DNA from: Halobacteriales archaeon SW_7_65_23
Lineage (GTDB): Archaea > Halobacteriota > Halobacteria > Halobacteriales > Haloarculaceae
Length of the DNA stretch: 35,028 nucleotides
Assembly: GCA_003022725.1 (NCBI GenBank)
Contig: PXSQ01000101.1
Location: forward strand, 2,351 to 37,378
Direction of reading: 5' to 3'
The position numbers and the translations under genes were made by a program. Below the pieces are notes generated by a model. The model searched no databases and was not told the origin of the DNA. It saw only the letters and a program-made list of their open reading frames with translations. Position 1 is the first letter of the stretch, and every line of letters starts with the position of its first letter. Below are positions 23,956 through 32,142 of the stretch, in pieces.

Positions 23956-24272
23956 CGCCGGCCGGCACGGGTGTGGCGCCGGTCGCGTTCATCTCCGCCG
24001 AGCTGGTGACCGACGTGTTCCTCGGCACTGCGACGGCATTCATCCTGCTCGCGGTGGCGATGTTCTACCGCGCGGTCAAGGGACCGTCGACCCAGGACCG
24101 CGTGCTCGCGGTGAACGTCCTCGGGACGAACACCGTGGTCGTGCTGGCGCTTCTGGGCGCCGCGCTCGGCGAGCCGTCGCTTCTGGACATCGCCCTAGTG
24201 TACGCCCTGCTTAACTTCCTGATGGCCGTCGCCATCTCGAAGTTCACCGTCGAGCGGGGTGGTGTGCTGTGA
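23952..24272 (+). CDS. mnhF: Mrp antiporter subunit F
   Basis: A 106-residue membrane protein with three hydrophobic helices. It carries the MnhF/MrpF pattern FYRAVKGPSTQDRVLAVNVLGTN between helices 1 and 2 and ALVYALLNFLMAVAISKF at the end. It is a small accessory subunit of the multi-subunit Na+/H+ antiporter. The start is GTG at 23952, overlapping the mnhE stop (GTGA); no ATG lies before the first helix. Its end overlaps mnhG by 4 nt. Confidence 0.9.
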   Translation: MTPAGTGVAPVAFISAELVTDVFLGTATAFILLAVAMFYRAVKGPSTQDRVLAVNVLGTNTVVVLALLGAALGEPSLLDIALVYALLNFLMAVAISKFTVERGGVL

Positions 24273-25186
24273 CCGAGCCGATTCTGCGGGTCGGGGCCGT
24301 CGCGTGCGTCCTGATCGGGCTGTTTTTCACGTTCATCTCGACGACGGGCGTGTTGCGGCTGCCCGACGTGTACGCGCGGGCCCACACGGCCTCGCAGGCG
24401 GACACGCTCGGCGCCGGCTTCACGCTCGCCGGCGTCGCGCTGACGCTTGGCTGGACCCCGACGACGTTCAAGACGGTCCTGCTGTTGCTGTTCATCTTCC
24501 TCACCAACCCCACGGCCGCCCACGCCATCGCCCGCGCGGCCGACGAGGAGGGGATCGAGGCCTGGACCGTCGACGACGACCGGACCGACGAGGAGTTGCT
24601 GGCGGCGTCCCGCGAGGTGGCCGACGGCGGGCAGCCGGTTGAGGACGCCGGCGACTCGTCGACTGGCGACGCCAGCAGTAGTCCTGGCGACGGCGCTGGC
24701 GACGGCGCTGCTGCGGGACATCCTGGCGGTCATCGTCGTGTTCGCGGCCTACAGCCTCGGGATGGCGCTGTTCTACGCCTTCCTGCTGGCGCCCGACGTC
24801 GCGATGACGGAGGCGGCAATCGGCGCGGGCGTGACGACGCTGCTCCTGCTTTTGACCATCGCCAAGACCGTCCGCGACGATGTCGGGATCGCGATCGAGC
24901 GGCCGAACCTGCCGGCAGTCGTCGTGTTCGGCGGGCTGCTGGTGGTCATGATCGGGACAGTCACCCAGTTTCCGGCGCTGGGCTCCCGGAATGCGCCGGT
25001 CTGGTCGAACCCCGAGGTCACCCAGTACTACCTCGAACACAGCTACAAGGACACCAAGGTGCACAACGCCGTGACGGCGGTGCTGGCCGGCTACCGCGGG
25101 TTCGACACCTTCGGCGAGGCGGTGGTCGTCTTCGCCGCCGGGATCTCGACGCTAGCCGTGCTCGGCCGGGAGGTGTTCACCCGTGA
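24269..25186 (+). CDS. mnhG: Mrp antiporter subunit G, no stop until after next gene
   Basis: The first ~100 residues are a normal MnhG: three helices with TGVLRLPDVYARAHTASQAD, LGAGFTLAGVALTLGW and LLLLFIFLTNPTAAHAIARA, followed by an acidic linker to about residue 135. After that the frame is only an out-of-frame shadow of the next gene (Arg/Gly-rich, no helices) and meets no stop until TGA at 25184-25186, giving 305 codons. A natural stop would be expected near 24680-24720. Either a small indel removed it, the real product is a frameshifted fusion with DUF4040, or the long tail is truly made. GTG at 24269 overlaps mnhF. Confidence 0.75.
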   Translation: MTEPILRVGAVACVLIGLFFTFISTTGVLRLPDVYARAHTASQADTLGAGFTLAGVALTLGWTPTTFKTVLLLLFIFLTNPTAAHAIARAADEEGIEAWTVDDDRTDEELLAASREVADGGQPVEDAGDSSTGDASSSPGDGAGDGAAAGHPGGHRRVRGLQPRDGAVLRLPAGARRRDDGGGNRRGRDDAAPAFDHRQDRPRRCRDRDRAAEPAGSRRVRRAAGGHDRDSHPVSGAGLPECAGLVEPRGHPVLPRTQLQGHQGAQRRDGGAGRLPRVRHLRRGGGRLRRRDLDASRARPGGVHP

Positions 25187-25190
25187 GTGA
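24639..25190 (+). CDS. DUF4040 (MnhB N-terminal/MbhD-like) antiporter subunit
   Basis: A membrane protein of the DUF4040/MbhD type, equal to the part that in many bacteria is fused to the end of MnhA. The recognisable part begins LLRDILAVIVVFAAYSLGMA, then FLLAPDVAMTEAAIGAGVTT with the family's conserved acidic AMTEA motif, and a C-terminal helix near AGYRGFDTFGEA. No ATG or GTG lies in frame before the first helix; the only usual alternative is TTG at 24639 (183 residues), so this start is uncertain. GTA at about 24683 could be a mutated GTG. Its stop overlaps mnhB by 8 nt. Confidence 0.75.
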   Translation: MRTPATRRLATPAVVLATALATALLRDILAVIVVFAAYSLGMALFYAFLLAPDVAMTEAAIGAGVTTLLLLLTIAKTVRDDVGIAIERPNLPAVVVFGGLLVVMIGTVTQFPALGSRNAPVWSNPEVTQYYLEHSYKDTKVHNAVTAVLAGYRGFDTFGEAVVVFAAGISTLAVLGREVFTRE

Positions 25191-25692
25191 CCGCCAGCCG
25201 AACGGGGAGGCACCCGGAGAATCCGACCGCCCGGAGTCGGCCTACGTCGAGAGCCAGGTCATCATGTCGACGGTGCGGGTGATCGCGCCGTTCTCGCTGA
25301 CCTACGGGTTTTTCCTGCTGTTCCACGGCGCGGACTCGCCGGGCGGGAGCTTCCAGGGCGGCGCGATCATCGGCGCGACAGTGCTGATGATCGCCTTTGC
25401 GTTCGGCATCGAGTCGACCCGCAACTGGCTGCGCAACCGGACCGTCGTCGTGCTGGCCGCCGGCGGGGCCGCGATGTTCGCGCTGGTCGGCCTGATTCCG
25501 ATGGCTTACGGCGCGAACTTCCTCGAACACCCGTTCTACCACGAGCAGTTCGGCATCAAAACGAAGTGGGGACTCGAGGCGATCGAGGTCCTGGGCGTCG
25601 CCCCTATCGTCGCGGGCGTCGTCAGCGGGCTGTTTTTCGTCATCGCGGCCGGCTCGCTCCCCGCCACCGAGGAGGTGAGCGAGGATGACTGA
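25183..25692 (+). CDS. mnhB: Mrp antiporter subunit B
   Basis: A 169-residue membrane protein. It has a hydrophilic N-terminus (to about residue 25) then four helices with the MnhB signature FFLLFHGADSPGGSFQGGAI and VLMIAFAFGIE. The C-terminal helix is preceded by LGVAPIVAGVVSGLFF. MnhB is a scaffold subunit of the antiporter. The GTG start at 25183 sits inside the end of the DUF4040 gene; its end overlaps mnhC by 8 nt. No oddity is seen. Confidence 0.9.
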   Translation: MSDRQPNGEAPGESDRPESAYVESQVIMSTVRVIAPFSLTYGFFLLFHGADSPGGSFQGGAIIGATVLMIAFAFGIESTRNWLRNRTVVVLAAGGAAMFALVGLIPMAYGANFLEHPFYHEQFGIKTKWGLEAIEVLGVAPIVAGVVSGLFFVIAAGSLPATEEVSEDD

Positions 25693-26074
25693 GACGCTTT
25701 TGTTCGTCGGCGACCTGCTGACCTCCCAGTACACCTACCTGCTGGTCGCCATCCTGCTCGTGGTGGGGCTGTACATCGTCGTCGCGAGTTCGAACCTCGT
25801 GAAGAAGGTGATCGGCCTGAACCTGTTCCAGACCGCCATCTTCCTGTTTTTCATCTCCGCCGCGTACGTCCAGGGCGGGCAATCGCCGATCCTGCCCTCG
25901 GAGGGCGCCGGCGAGGGACTGTACGCCAGCCCGCTGCCGCAGGTGCTCGTCCTCACTGCGATCGTCGTCGGCGTGGCGCTGACGGCGGTCGGCCTCGCGC
26001 TGATCGTCCGCATCTACAGCGAGTACGGCACGCTCGACGAGGAGACGCTCCGGGAGGTGCGCGCCGATGAGTGA
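25685..26074 (+). CDS. mnhC: Mrp antiporter subunit C (NuoK-like)
   Basis: A 129-residue NuoK-like subunit with three helices: YLLVAILLVVGLYIVVASSN, LNLFQTAIFLFFISAAYV and VLTAIVVGVALTAVGLALIV. The conserved NLVKKVIGLNLFQTA segment between helices 1 and 2 and the LPQVLVLTAIVVG motif match MnhC. It corresponds to NuoK of complex I and is probably on the ion path. The ATG at 25685 overlaps the mnhB stop by 8 nt and its own end overlaps mnhD by 8 nt. Confidence 0.92.
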   Translation: MTETLLFVGDLLTSQYTYLLVAILLVVGLYIVVASSNLVKKVIGLNLFQTAIFLFFISAAYVQGGQSPILPSEGAGEGLYASPLPQVLVLTAIVVGVALTAVGLALIVRIYSEYGTLDEETLREVRADE

Positions 26075-27713
26075 GCTTCTGCCGGCGCTTTTGATCGTCC
26101 TCCCGATCATCGGGGCGACGTTGCCGCTCGGGGTCGGCCTGCTGCGCGAGAACGTCGGCTGGTCGATCGCCGCGCTCGTCCTCTCGGTCGAGGCCGGCCT
26201 GACCGCGTGGCTCGCCACTGCCGTCTACGGCGGCGAGGGAGCCACACGGATTGTCCACGTCCTCGGCGGCGAGACGTTCGGCCGCCGGGGCGCGACCGAG
26301 AACTTCGTCGTCGGGATCGAACTGGTCGCCGACGCGTTCTCGGGGCTCATGGTGTTACTGGTCGCCGGCGTCGCGCTCGGCGTGCTCGCGTTCGCGCGCC
26401 GGGGCGGCCCGCGGGGCAACGCCTTCTACAGCGGCTACCTCCTGCTGACCGGCGGGCTGATGGGGCTGTTCCTCACCGGCGACCTGTTCAACCTGTTCGT
26501 GTTCCTCGAGATCGTCGGGCTCACGACCTACGGCCTCGTCGCCAGCGACCGCGACGCCGAGTCCGCCGTGGCGGCACTCAAGTACCTCGTCATCGGGACC
26601 ACCGGCGCGTCGCTGTACCTGCTCGGCGTCGGCTACCTCTTCCTGCGGACGGGCGCGCTCAACATGGTCGACGTCTCGCGCTCGCTGGCGGGCGAACCCG
26701 AGTGGATCGACGGCGCGCTGTACGGCGACTCGCTCGTGCTCGCAGCCTTCGGGTTCATCGCCGTCGGCCTGATGACCAAGGCCGCAATCTACCCGCTTCA
26801 CACCTGGCAGCCCGACGCCTACGCCGCCGCGCCGGACGCGGTGACGGTGTACATCTCCGCGCTGGTCTCGACCGGCGGCGCGTACGCGTTCGCACGCGTG
26901 ACGTGGACAGTGTTCACCCCCGAGTTCTTCGCCGTGGGGCAGAACGCCCGCATCCTCGAACTCGTGATCGTGCTGGCCTGCCTGAGCGTCGTGCTCGGCA
27001 GCGGGCTGGCGGCGATGCAGCGCCGCCTCAAGCGGCTGTTCGCCTACTCCTCGGTGTCGCAGTTCGGCCTGATCGTCATCGGGGTCTGCGTGGCCGTCCA
27101 CCCCGCGGGCGGCACCCAGGCGACCCGGCTCGCGGTGTACGGCGTCGTGATCCACCTGCTCGGCCACGGCCTCATCAAGGGCGGGCTGTTTGCGACCGTC
27201 GGCGCGCTGGCCCACGGCACCGGCGCCCGCCGCGTCCGGGAGTACGCCGGCCTCGCAAAGCGCCGGCCGTTCCTCTCGGGATCGATGGCGGTGCTCGGCC
27301 TCGCCATCGTCGGCGTCCCGCCGACCATCGGCTTCCTCGGCAAGTGGTACCTCGCCGTCGGGGCGCTGAACACGCGGCTGTGGCCCGTCATATTCGTCGT
27401 CTTCGCGAGCACGCTGCTGACGCTTCTGTACGTCGCCCGCCTGCTGGAGAAGCTGTACTTCGACGGCCCCGCCGAGGGGGCGGCGCCGGCGGCCGAACCC
27501 GAACCGGAGGGGCCGGGGGCGCCCGGCGGTGCCGACGGTGCGATGATGACCGACGGCGCCGGGAGCCTCTCGTACGGGATGATCGCGCTCGCGGTCAGCG
27601 CCGCCGTTCTGACGGTGCTGCTGGGGTTCGCGGGATCGGCGCTGACCGCCGCCGCCGAACCGATCGCCCAGGCCGTGATCGAGGCCGCACCGGAGGTGAG
27701 CGCCGGTGGTTGA
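26067..27713 (+). CDS. mnhD: Mrp antiporter subunit D, first of three
   Basis: A 548-residue NuoN/NuoL-type ion-translocating subunit with about 14 helices. Family markers are FNLFVFLEIVGLTTYGLVAS (with the key glutamate), AAIYPLHTWQPDAYAAAPDA (broken-helix region after the key lysine), and RLKRLFAYSSVSQFG. A small loop near residue 475 is rich in Gly, Pro and Ala. It is the closest of the three to classic MnhD. The ATG at 26067 overlaps mnhC by 8 nt, and its end overlaps the next subunit by 8 nt. Confidence 0.9.
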   Translation: MSELLPALLIVLPIIGATLPLGVGLLRENVGWSIAALVLSVEAGLTAWLATAVYGGEGATRIVHVLGGETFGRRGATENFVVGIELVADAFSGLMVLLVAGVALGVLAFARRGGPRGNAFYSGYLLLTGGLMGLFLTGDLFNLFVFLEIVGLTTYGLVASDRDAESAVAALKYLVIGTTGASLYLLGVGYLFLRTGALNMVDVSRSLAGEPEWIDGALYGDSLVLAAFGFIAVGLMTKAAIYPLHTWQPDAYAAAPDAVTVYISALVSTGGAYAFARVTWTVFTPEFFAVGQNARILELVIVLACLSVVLGSGLAAMQRRLKRLFAYSSVSQFGLIVIGVCVAVHPAGGTQATRLAVYGVVIHLLGHGLIKGGLFATVGALAHGTGARRVREYAGLAKRRPFLSGSMAVLGLAIVGVPPTIGFLGKWYLAVGALNTRLWPVIFVVFASTLLTLLYVARLLEKLYFDGPAEGAAPAAEPEPEGPGAPGGADGAMMTDGAGSLSYGMIALAVSAAVLTVLLGFAGSALTAAAEPIAQAVIEAAPEVSAGG

Positions 27714-29502
27714 GCACGTCGTCGACTCGTGGCGTCCGCTCGCCGCCGTGCTGATTTCGACGGTCGCAATCGCCCTGATCGTCGCCTCCCACCGGCGGCC
27801 CAACGTCCGCGAGGCGTGGTCCGTGATCGCCTCGGTCGGGAAGTTCGCTATCGTCGCGAGCATGCTCCCTGGCGTCCTTGACGGGACCGAGTACCGCTGG
27901 TCGCTGGGGATGGTGCCGGGACTCGACGGCGAGTTCGTCGCCGGCGCCGAGTTCGCGCTCCGCGCGGATCCGCTGGGGATGCTCTTTGCCTTGCTGGCGA
28001 GTTTCCTGTGGATCTTCACGGCCTTTTACAGCGCCGGCTACATGCGCGGGCTGGACGAGCCGAACCAGACGCGCTTTTTTGCCTCCTTCGCCGCCAGCCT
28101 CTCGGCCGCCATCGGCATCGCGTTCGCCGAGAACCTGGTGACGATCTTCGTGTTCTACGAGCTGCTGTCGGTTGCGACCTACCCGCTGGTCGCCCACGAC
28201 GAGACCGACGAGGCGCGGGCCGCCGGCCGGAAGTACCTCGCGTACACGTTCTTCGGCGGCGGCTTCCTCGTGCTCGCCGGGACCGCGCTCGTGTTCGTGC
28301 TGACGGATACGACAACCTTCGGCGCGACGGCCGCGGATCTCGCGGAGGCAGATCCCGCACTTGCCCGGGCCGCGTTCGGCCTGCTCGCGGCCGGCTTCGG
28401 CGTGAAGGCGGGGCTGATGCCGCTGCACTCCTGGCTGCCCGACGCGATGGTCGCGCCGACGCCCGTCTCGGGGCTGTTGCACGCGGTCGCGGTCGTCAAA
28501 AGCGGCGCGTTCGGCGTCGCCCGCGTGGTGCTGGAAGTGTTCGAGCCCGACCTCGTCGGCGAGCTCGGCGTCGGCCTCGCGCTGGCGGCGGTCGCCGCGT
28601 TCACGCTCACTGCCGCCAGCATCATCGCGCTCAGAGCCGACCGGCTCAAGCGCCGGCTGGCGTTCTCGACGGTCAGCCAGCTCTCGTACATCGTCCTCGG
28701 GCTGGGGCTCGCCGGCCCCGCCGCCGTCGCCGGGAGCGGGACGAAGACCGTCATCATCGGCGGCCTGCTGCACATCCCTGCCCACGCGTTCATGAAGCTC
28801 ACGCTGTTTTTCTGTGCGGGGTTCATCCACGTCGAGACCCACACCGACTACATCAGCGAGATGGACGGCATCGGCAAGCGGATGCCGCTGACGATGGCCG
28901 CCTTCGCAGTCGCGGCCGCCGGCATGGCCGGCATTCCGCTCGTGGCTGGCTTCGTCAGCAAATGGTTCCTCCTGATCGGCGCCGTCGAGGCCAATCAGGC
29001 CATCTTTGCCGTCGTTCTGCTGATCTCGGGCGTGCTAAACATCGCGTACTTCTGGCCGATCGTGTACGGCGCGTTCTTCGAGTCTCACGACGACGCCGAC
29101 GGCAAGCCGCTGGTCGAGTTCCCGCTCGGCGGCCGGGCGTCGGGGGGCGCCTCTGCTGGCGAACCCAAGGCGGTCGCCGACGGCGGGGCCGCGGACGACG
29201 CTCACGACGACGACGCGGCCGCTACGGACGAGCACCAGGAGGGCGGCCACCACGATACGGCCGATCACGAGCACGCTGGACACGCTGTCCACAGCGACGA
29301 TCAGCACGAGGACCACGACCATCACGGCGGCCCCCCGCCGGGCGGCTGGGAGCGCGCCGGCTGGACCGGCGCCGAGGGGTCGTGGCTGATGCTCGGACCG
29401 ATTCTCGCCATCGTCGCCGGCGCAGTCGTGCTGGGTGTGGTGCCGTACCAGGCGATGTTTCTCGAACTGATCGAGGTCATCACTGAGGGGGTGGTGGGCT
29501 GA
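27706..29502 (+). CDS. Mrp antiporter D/A-type subunit, second, with His-rich loop
   Basis: A 598-residue proton-conducting subunit homologous to MnhD/NuoM. Markers are IFVFYELLSVATYPLVAHDE (key glutamate), GLMPLHSWLPDAMVAPTPVS and RLKRRLAFSTVSQLSYI. Between the last two helices (about residues 495-540) is a loop with 12 histidines in 46 residues plus many Asp/Glu, likely to bind divalent metal or act as a pH-sensitive element; its length is not usual in MnhD. The GTG start at 27706 overlaps the preceding stop by 8 nt. The stop shares one base with the next ATG (TGATG). Confidence 0.88.
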   Translation: MVEHVVDSWRPLAAVLISTVAIALIVASHRRPNVREAWSVIASVGKFAIVASMLPGVLDGTEYRWSLGMVPGLDGEFVAGAEFALRADPLGMLFALLASFLWIFTAFYSAGYMRGLDEPNQTRFFASFAASLSAAIGIAFAENLVTIFVFYELLSVATYPLVAHDETDEARAAGRKYLAYTFFGGGFLVLAGTALVFVLTDTTTFGATAADLAEADPALARAAFGLLAAGFGVKAGLMPLHSWLPDAMVAPTPVSGLLHAVAVVKSGAFGVARVVLEVFEPDLVGELGVGLALAAVAAFTLTAASIIALRADRLKRRLAFSTVSQLSYIVLGLGLAGPAAVAGSGTKTVIIGGLLHIPAHAFMKLTLFFCAGFIHVETHTDYISEMDGIGKRMPLTMAAFAVAAAGMAGIPLVAGFVSKWFLLIGAVEANQAIFAVVLLISGVLNIAYFWPIVYGAFFESHDDADGKPLVEFPLGGRASGGASAGEPKAVADGGAADDAHDDDAAATDEHQEGGHHDTADHEHAGHAVHSDDQHEDHDHHGGPPPGGWERAGWTGAEGSWLMLGPILAIVAGAVVLGVVPYQAMFLELIEVITEGVVG

Positions 29503-31361
29503 TGGTGCTCGATCTCGTACCGCCGGCGGTGATCGTGTTGACGGCGGCGCTGCTCGTCTGGATCCTTCCACGGGACGTCGGCCACGCAATCGGCGTCGCC
29601 GCGACGCTGGGCGTCGCCGCCATCTCCTGGTTCGTCCCCGACGGCGCGCACGTGACGGTGACGCTGTTCGGGAGTGCCGACGTCGGCTTCCGGGCGGTGC
29701 TGTACAACGTCGACGTGTTCTCGCGGTTGATGGGCCTGATCTTCGGGTTCATCGGCGGCGCCGCCGTCCTCTATTCGTGGGCGAGCGACGCCGACAGCAC
29801 CCAGACCGCGTTCGCGCTCACCTACGTCGGGTCGAGCCTCGGCGCCGTCTACGCCGGCGACTGGCTCACCCTGATCTTCTGCTGGGAGCTGATGGCCGTC
29901 ACGAGCACGCTGCTGGTCTGGCACTACGGTGGCGCCGCGGTCCGGGCGGGCTTTCGCTACGCCGTGCTGCACGGGATCGGCGGTAGCCTCCTGCTCGCGG
30001 CGATCATCTGGTACCTGACCGATCCGGCAGTGGTCGCCGCCGCCGACGGGAACCCGCTGGTGTTCAGCAGCCACGTCGACGGCGCCGTCGAGGGCGGGAT
30101 GCTCGCCGCCGACTCTCAGGTGCCGGCGGTCCTCGCGGCGGTCGGCATCGGCGTCAACGTCGGCTTCGTCGGCCTGCACACCTGGCTGCCCGACACCTAC
30201 CCGCGGCCCCACGTCGCCGCCTCGGTGTTCCTCTGTGTGTACACCACCAAGACCGGCGTCTACGGGATGTACCGCGCGTTCCCCGACGGCCACCTCTGGA
30301 TCGCGTACATGGGCGGCGCGATGGCCGTCTTCGGCGCCTTCACCGCCCTACTGCAGTCGGATATGCGCCGGCTGCTCTCCTACCACATCCAGTCCCAGGT
30401 CGGGTACATGGTCGCCGGCGTCGGCCTCGCCGGCGCGAGCGTCGGCTACGGCGGCGCCAAGTACTACTACGACGCCCTCGCCGCAGCGGGCGCGTTCGGC
30501 CACGTGTTCAACCACATCCTCTACAAGGGGCTGCTGTTCATGACCGTCGGCGTGATCATCTACCGGACGGGCCACGAGACGCTGGACGAGATCGGCGGCC
30601 TCGGCCGGAAGATGCCGCTGACGGCGATCACCTTTGCGGTGGCGGCGCTGTCGATTTCGGGCTTCCCCGGGTTCAACGGCTTCGTCTCGAAGGGGATGAT
30701 CATCGGCGCTGCCGAGAAGAAGCACCTCGACGTGCTGTGGTACCTCCTGCTGCTCGGCGGCGTCGGTACGTTCCTCTCCTTCATCAAACTGGGCTACTTT
30801 GCTTTCGTCGAGGGGAGCTACGACGGGATGGTCAAAGACGCAAACACCGGCCAGAGCGTCGCGCTGGTATCGGTCGCGGGGCTCTGTGTCCTCTTTGGCC
30901 TGTTCCCGGACCTGCTGTTCGAACTGCTGCCGTTCCGGGGCGAGTACGAGTACCACACATTCACGATCCCGCACCTCGCCGAAGGGGTCGGCCTCGGGCT
31001 GATCGCGCTGGTCGCGTTCGCCGTCCTGAAGGGCCCGCTGCACCACGTCGGCAAGGTGCCCGACGTCGACTACGCGTATAACCGGGCGTTCTTCTACGGC
31101 GGCCGGGCGCTGATCGTCGGGACCACGAAGGCGTACGCGGCCGTCGACCGGCTGGCAGTCCGGTTCGTTCGGACCTGCTACTGGATCGGCAACAACCCCA
31201 CAGTGGCGGTCCAGCGCGTCGACCGCCGCCTGCTCGGGCCCGGCCGGGCGGCGGACGGCGGGCAGGCCTCGCGCCTGTACCTGCGCGCCGGCGTCGGCAC
31301 GACCGTCCTGATCCTTGGGGCCGTCCTGCTGGTGTTCCTGACGCTGTCGCTGCTGCTGTAG
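29502..31361 (+). CDS. Mrp antiporter D/A-type subunit, third
   Basis: A 619-residue NuoL/MnhD-type subunit, last gene of the operon. Markers are LTLIFCWELMAVTSTLLVWH, GFVGLHTWLPDTYPRPHVAA and MRRLLSYHIQSQVGYMVAG. An extra C-terminal amphipathic region with a final helix (VLILGAVLLVFLTLSLLL) recalls the lateral arm of NuoL. No full-length MnhA exists here: DUF4040 plus three D-type subunits make up its role. The ATG at 29502 overlaps the previous stop by 1 nt. After its TAG there is a 112-nt gap with nothing notable before the HD-domain gene. Confidence 0.88.
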   Translation: MVLDLVPPAVIVLTAALLVWILPRDVGHAIGVAATLGVAAISWFVPDGAHVTVTLFGSADVGFRAVLYNVDVFSRLMGLIFGFIGGAAVLYSWASDADSTQTAFALTYVGSSLGAVYAGDWLTLIFCWELMAVTSTLLVWHYGGAAVRAGFRYAVLHGIGGSLLLAAIIWYLTDPAVVAAADGNPLVFSSHVDGAVEGGMLAADSQVPAVLAAVGIGVNVGFVGLHTWLPDTYPRPHVAASVFLCVYTTKTGVYGMYRAFPDGHLWIAYMGGAMAVFGAFTALLQSDMRRLLSYHIQSQVGYMVAGVGLAGASVGYGGAKYYYDALAAAGAFGHVFNHILYKGLLFMTVGVIIYRTGHETLDEIGGLGRKMPLTAITFAVAALSISGFPGFNGFVSKGMIIGAAEKKHLDVLWYLLLLGGVGTFLSFIKLGYFAFVEGSYDGMVKDANTGQSVALVSVAGLCVLFGLFPDLLFELLPFRGEYEYHTFTIPHLAEGVGLGLIALVAFAVLKGPLHHVGKVPDVDYAYNRAFFYGGRALIVGTTKAYAAVDRLAVRFVRTCYWIGNNPTVAVQRVDRRLLGPGRAADGGQASRLYLRAGVGTTVLILGAVLLVFLTLSLLL

Positions 31362-31473
31362 GGGGTGCTCGCTGTTCCCGTCGGTCGTCTTCGACTCCCG
31401 GTTGCCGCCACGACGACGGCCAGTCCCCGCGAAGCCGATACGTTGAACTGGCCACCCCCGGATTGTCGGAGTG

Positions 31474-32082
31474 ATGACGGGCGAACTTCCCTCCCTGCTT
31501 GAATGGTTCGAGCTGAAAGACGAGCTGCGGACCGGATGGGTCCTGCGCGGCGTCGAGTCCCCGGAGTCGGTGGCAGCGCACGCGTGGGGCGTGGCGGCGC
31601 TGTGCCTGCTGTACGCCGAACCTGCAGGCGTCGACCGTGAGACGGCGGTCACGATGGCGTTGCTGCACGACCTCGGCGAGGCCCGGATCGGCGACGTCCC
31701 GATGGACGCGCCCGACGACGAAAGCTACCCGTCGCCAGCGGAGAAGGAGCGCACAGAGCGCGAGGCAGTCGCCGATCTCATTGCACCGTTCGATGACCAC
31801 GAAGAACTGCGTACCCGCTGGGAGGAGTTCGAGGCCGGCGAAACCCCGACCGCCGCGTTCGTGGGGGACATGGACATGATCGACAGCTGTCTGCAGGCAC
31901 TCGCCTACGAGCGCGAGGACCGCTACGACCCGGATTCGAACCTCACCGAGTACGACGACCTCGACGAGTTTTTCGCCACGGCAGCCGCAGAGATCCGGAC
32001 GGACGTCGGCGAGGAGCTCTTCGGGCGGATCGAGGCGGCGTACGAGGCGGAGATCGGTCGGGAGCGTCAGCTGGACCCGTAG
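31474..32082 (+). CDS. HD-domain phosphohydrolase (YfbR/HDDC2-like)
   Basis: A 202-residue soluble HD-domain protein. The metal-binding histidines and aspartates are visible: VAAHAWGVAALC, the HD pair in LLHDLGEARIGDVPMD and the late DMDMIDSCLQAL, the pattern of 5'-deoxynucleotidase YfbR and HDDC2 proteins, which dephosphorylate dNMPs. The specific substrate is not readable. The ATG at 31474 is preferred over the adjoining GTG at 31471. It stands alone after the antiporter operon and before cysS, with about 60 nt to the latter. Confidence 0.85.
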   Translation: MTGELPSLLEWFELKDELRTGWVLRGVESPESVAAHAWGVAALCLLYAEPAGVDRETAVTMALLHDLGEARIGDVPMDAPDDESYPSPAEKERTEREAVADLIAPFDDHEELRTRWEEFEAGETPTAAFVGDMDMIDSCLQALAYEREDRYDPDSNLTEYDDLDEFFATAAAEIRTDVGEELFGRIEAAYEAEIGRERQLDP

Positions 32083-32142
32083 CCACGGAGGCGCTGCGCA
32101 CAGACCACAGCGTTCAAACGATAGCGGGAGAAGATACGGACA

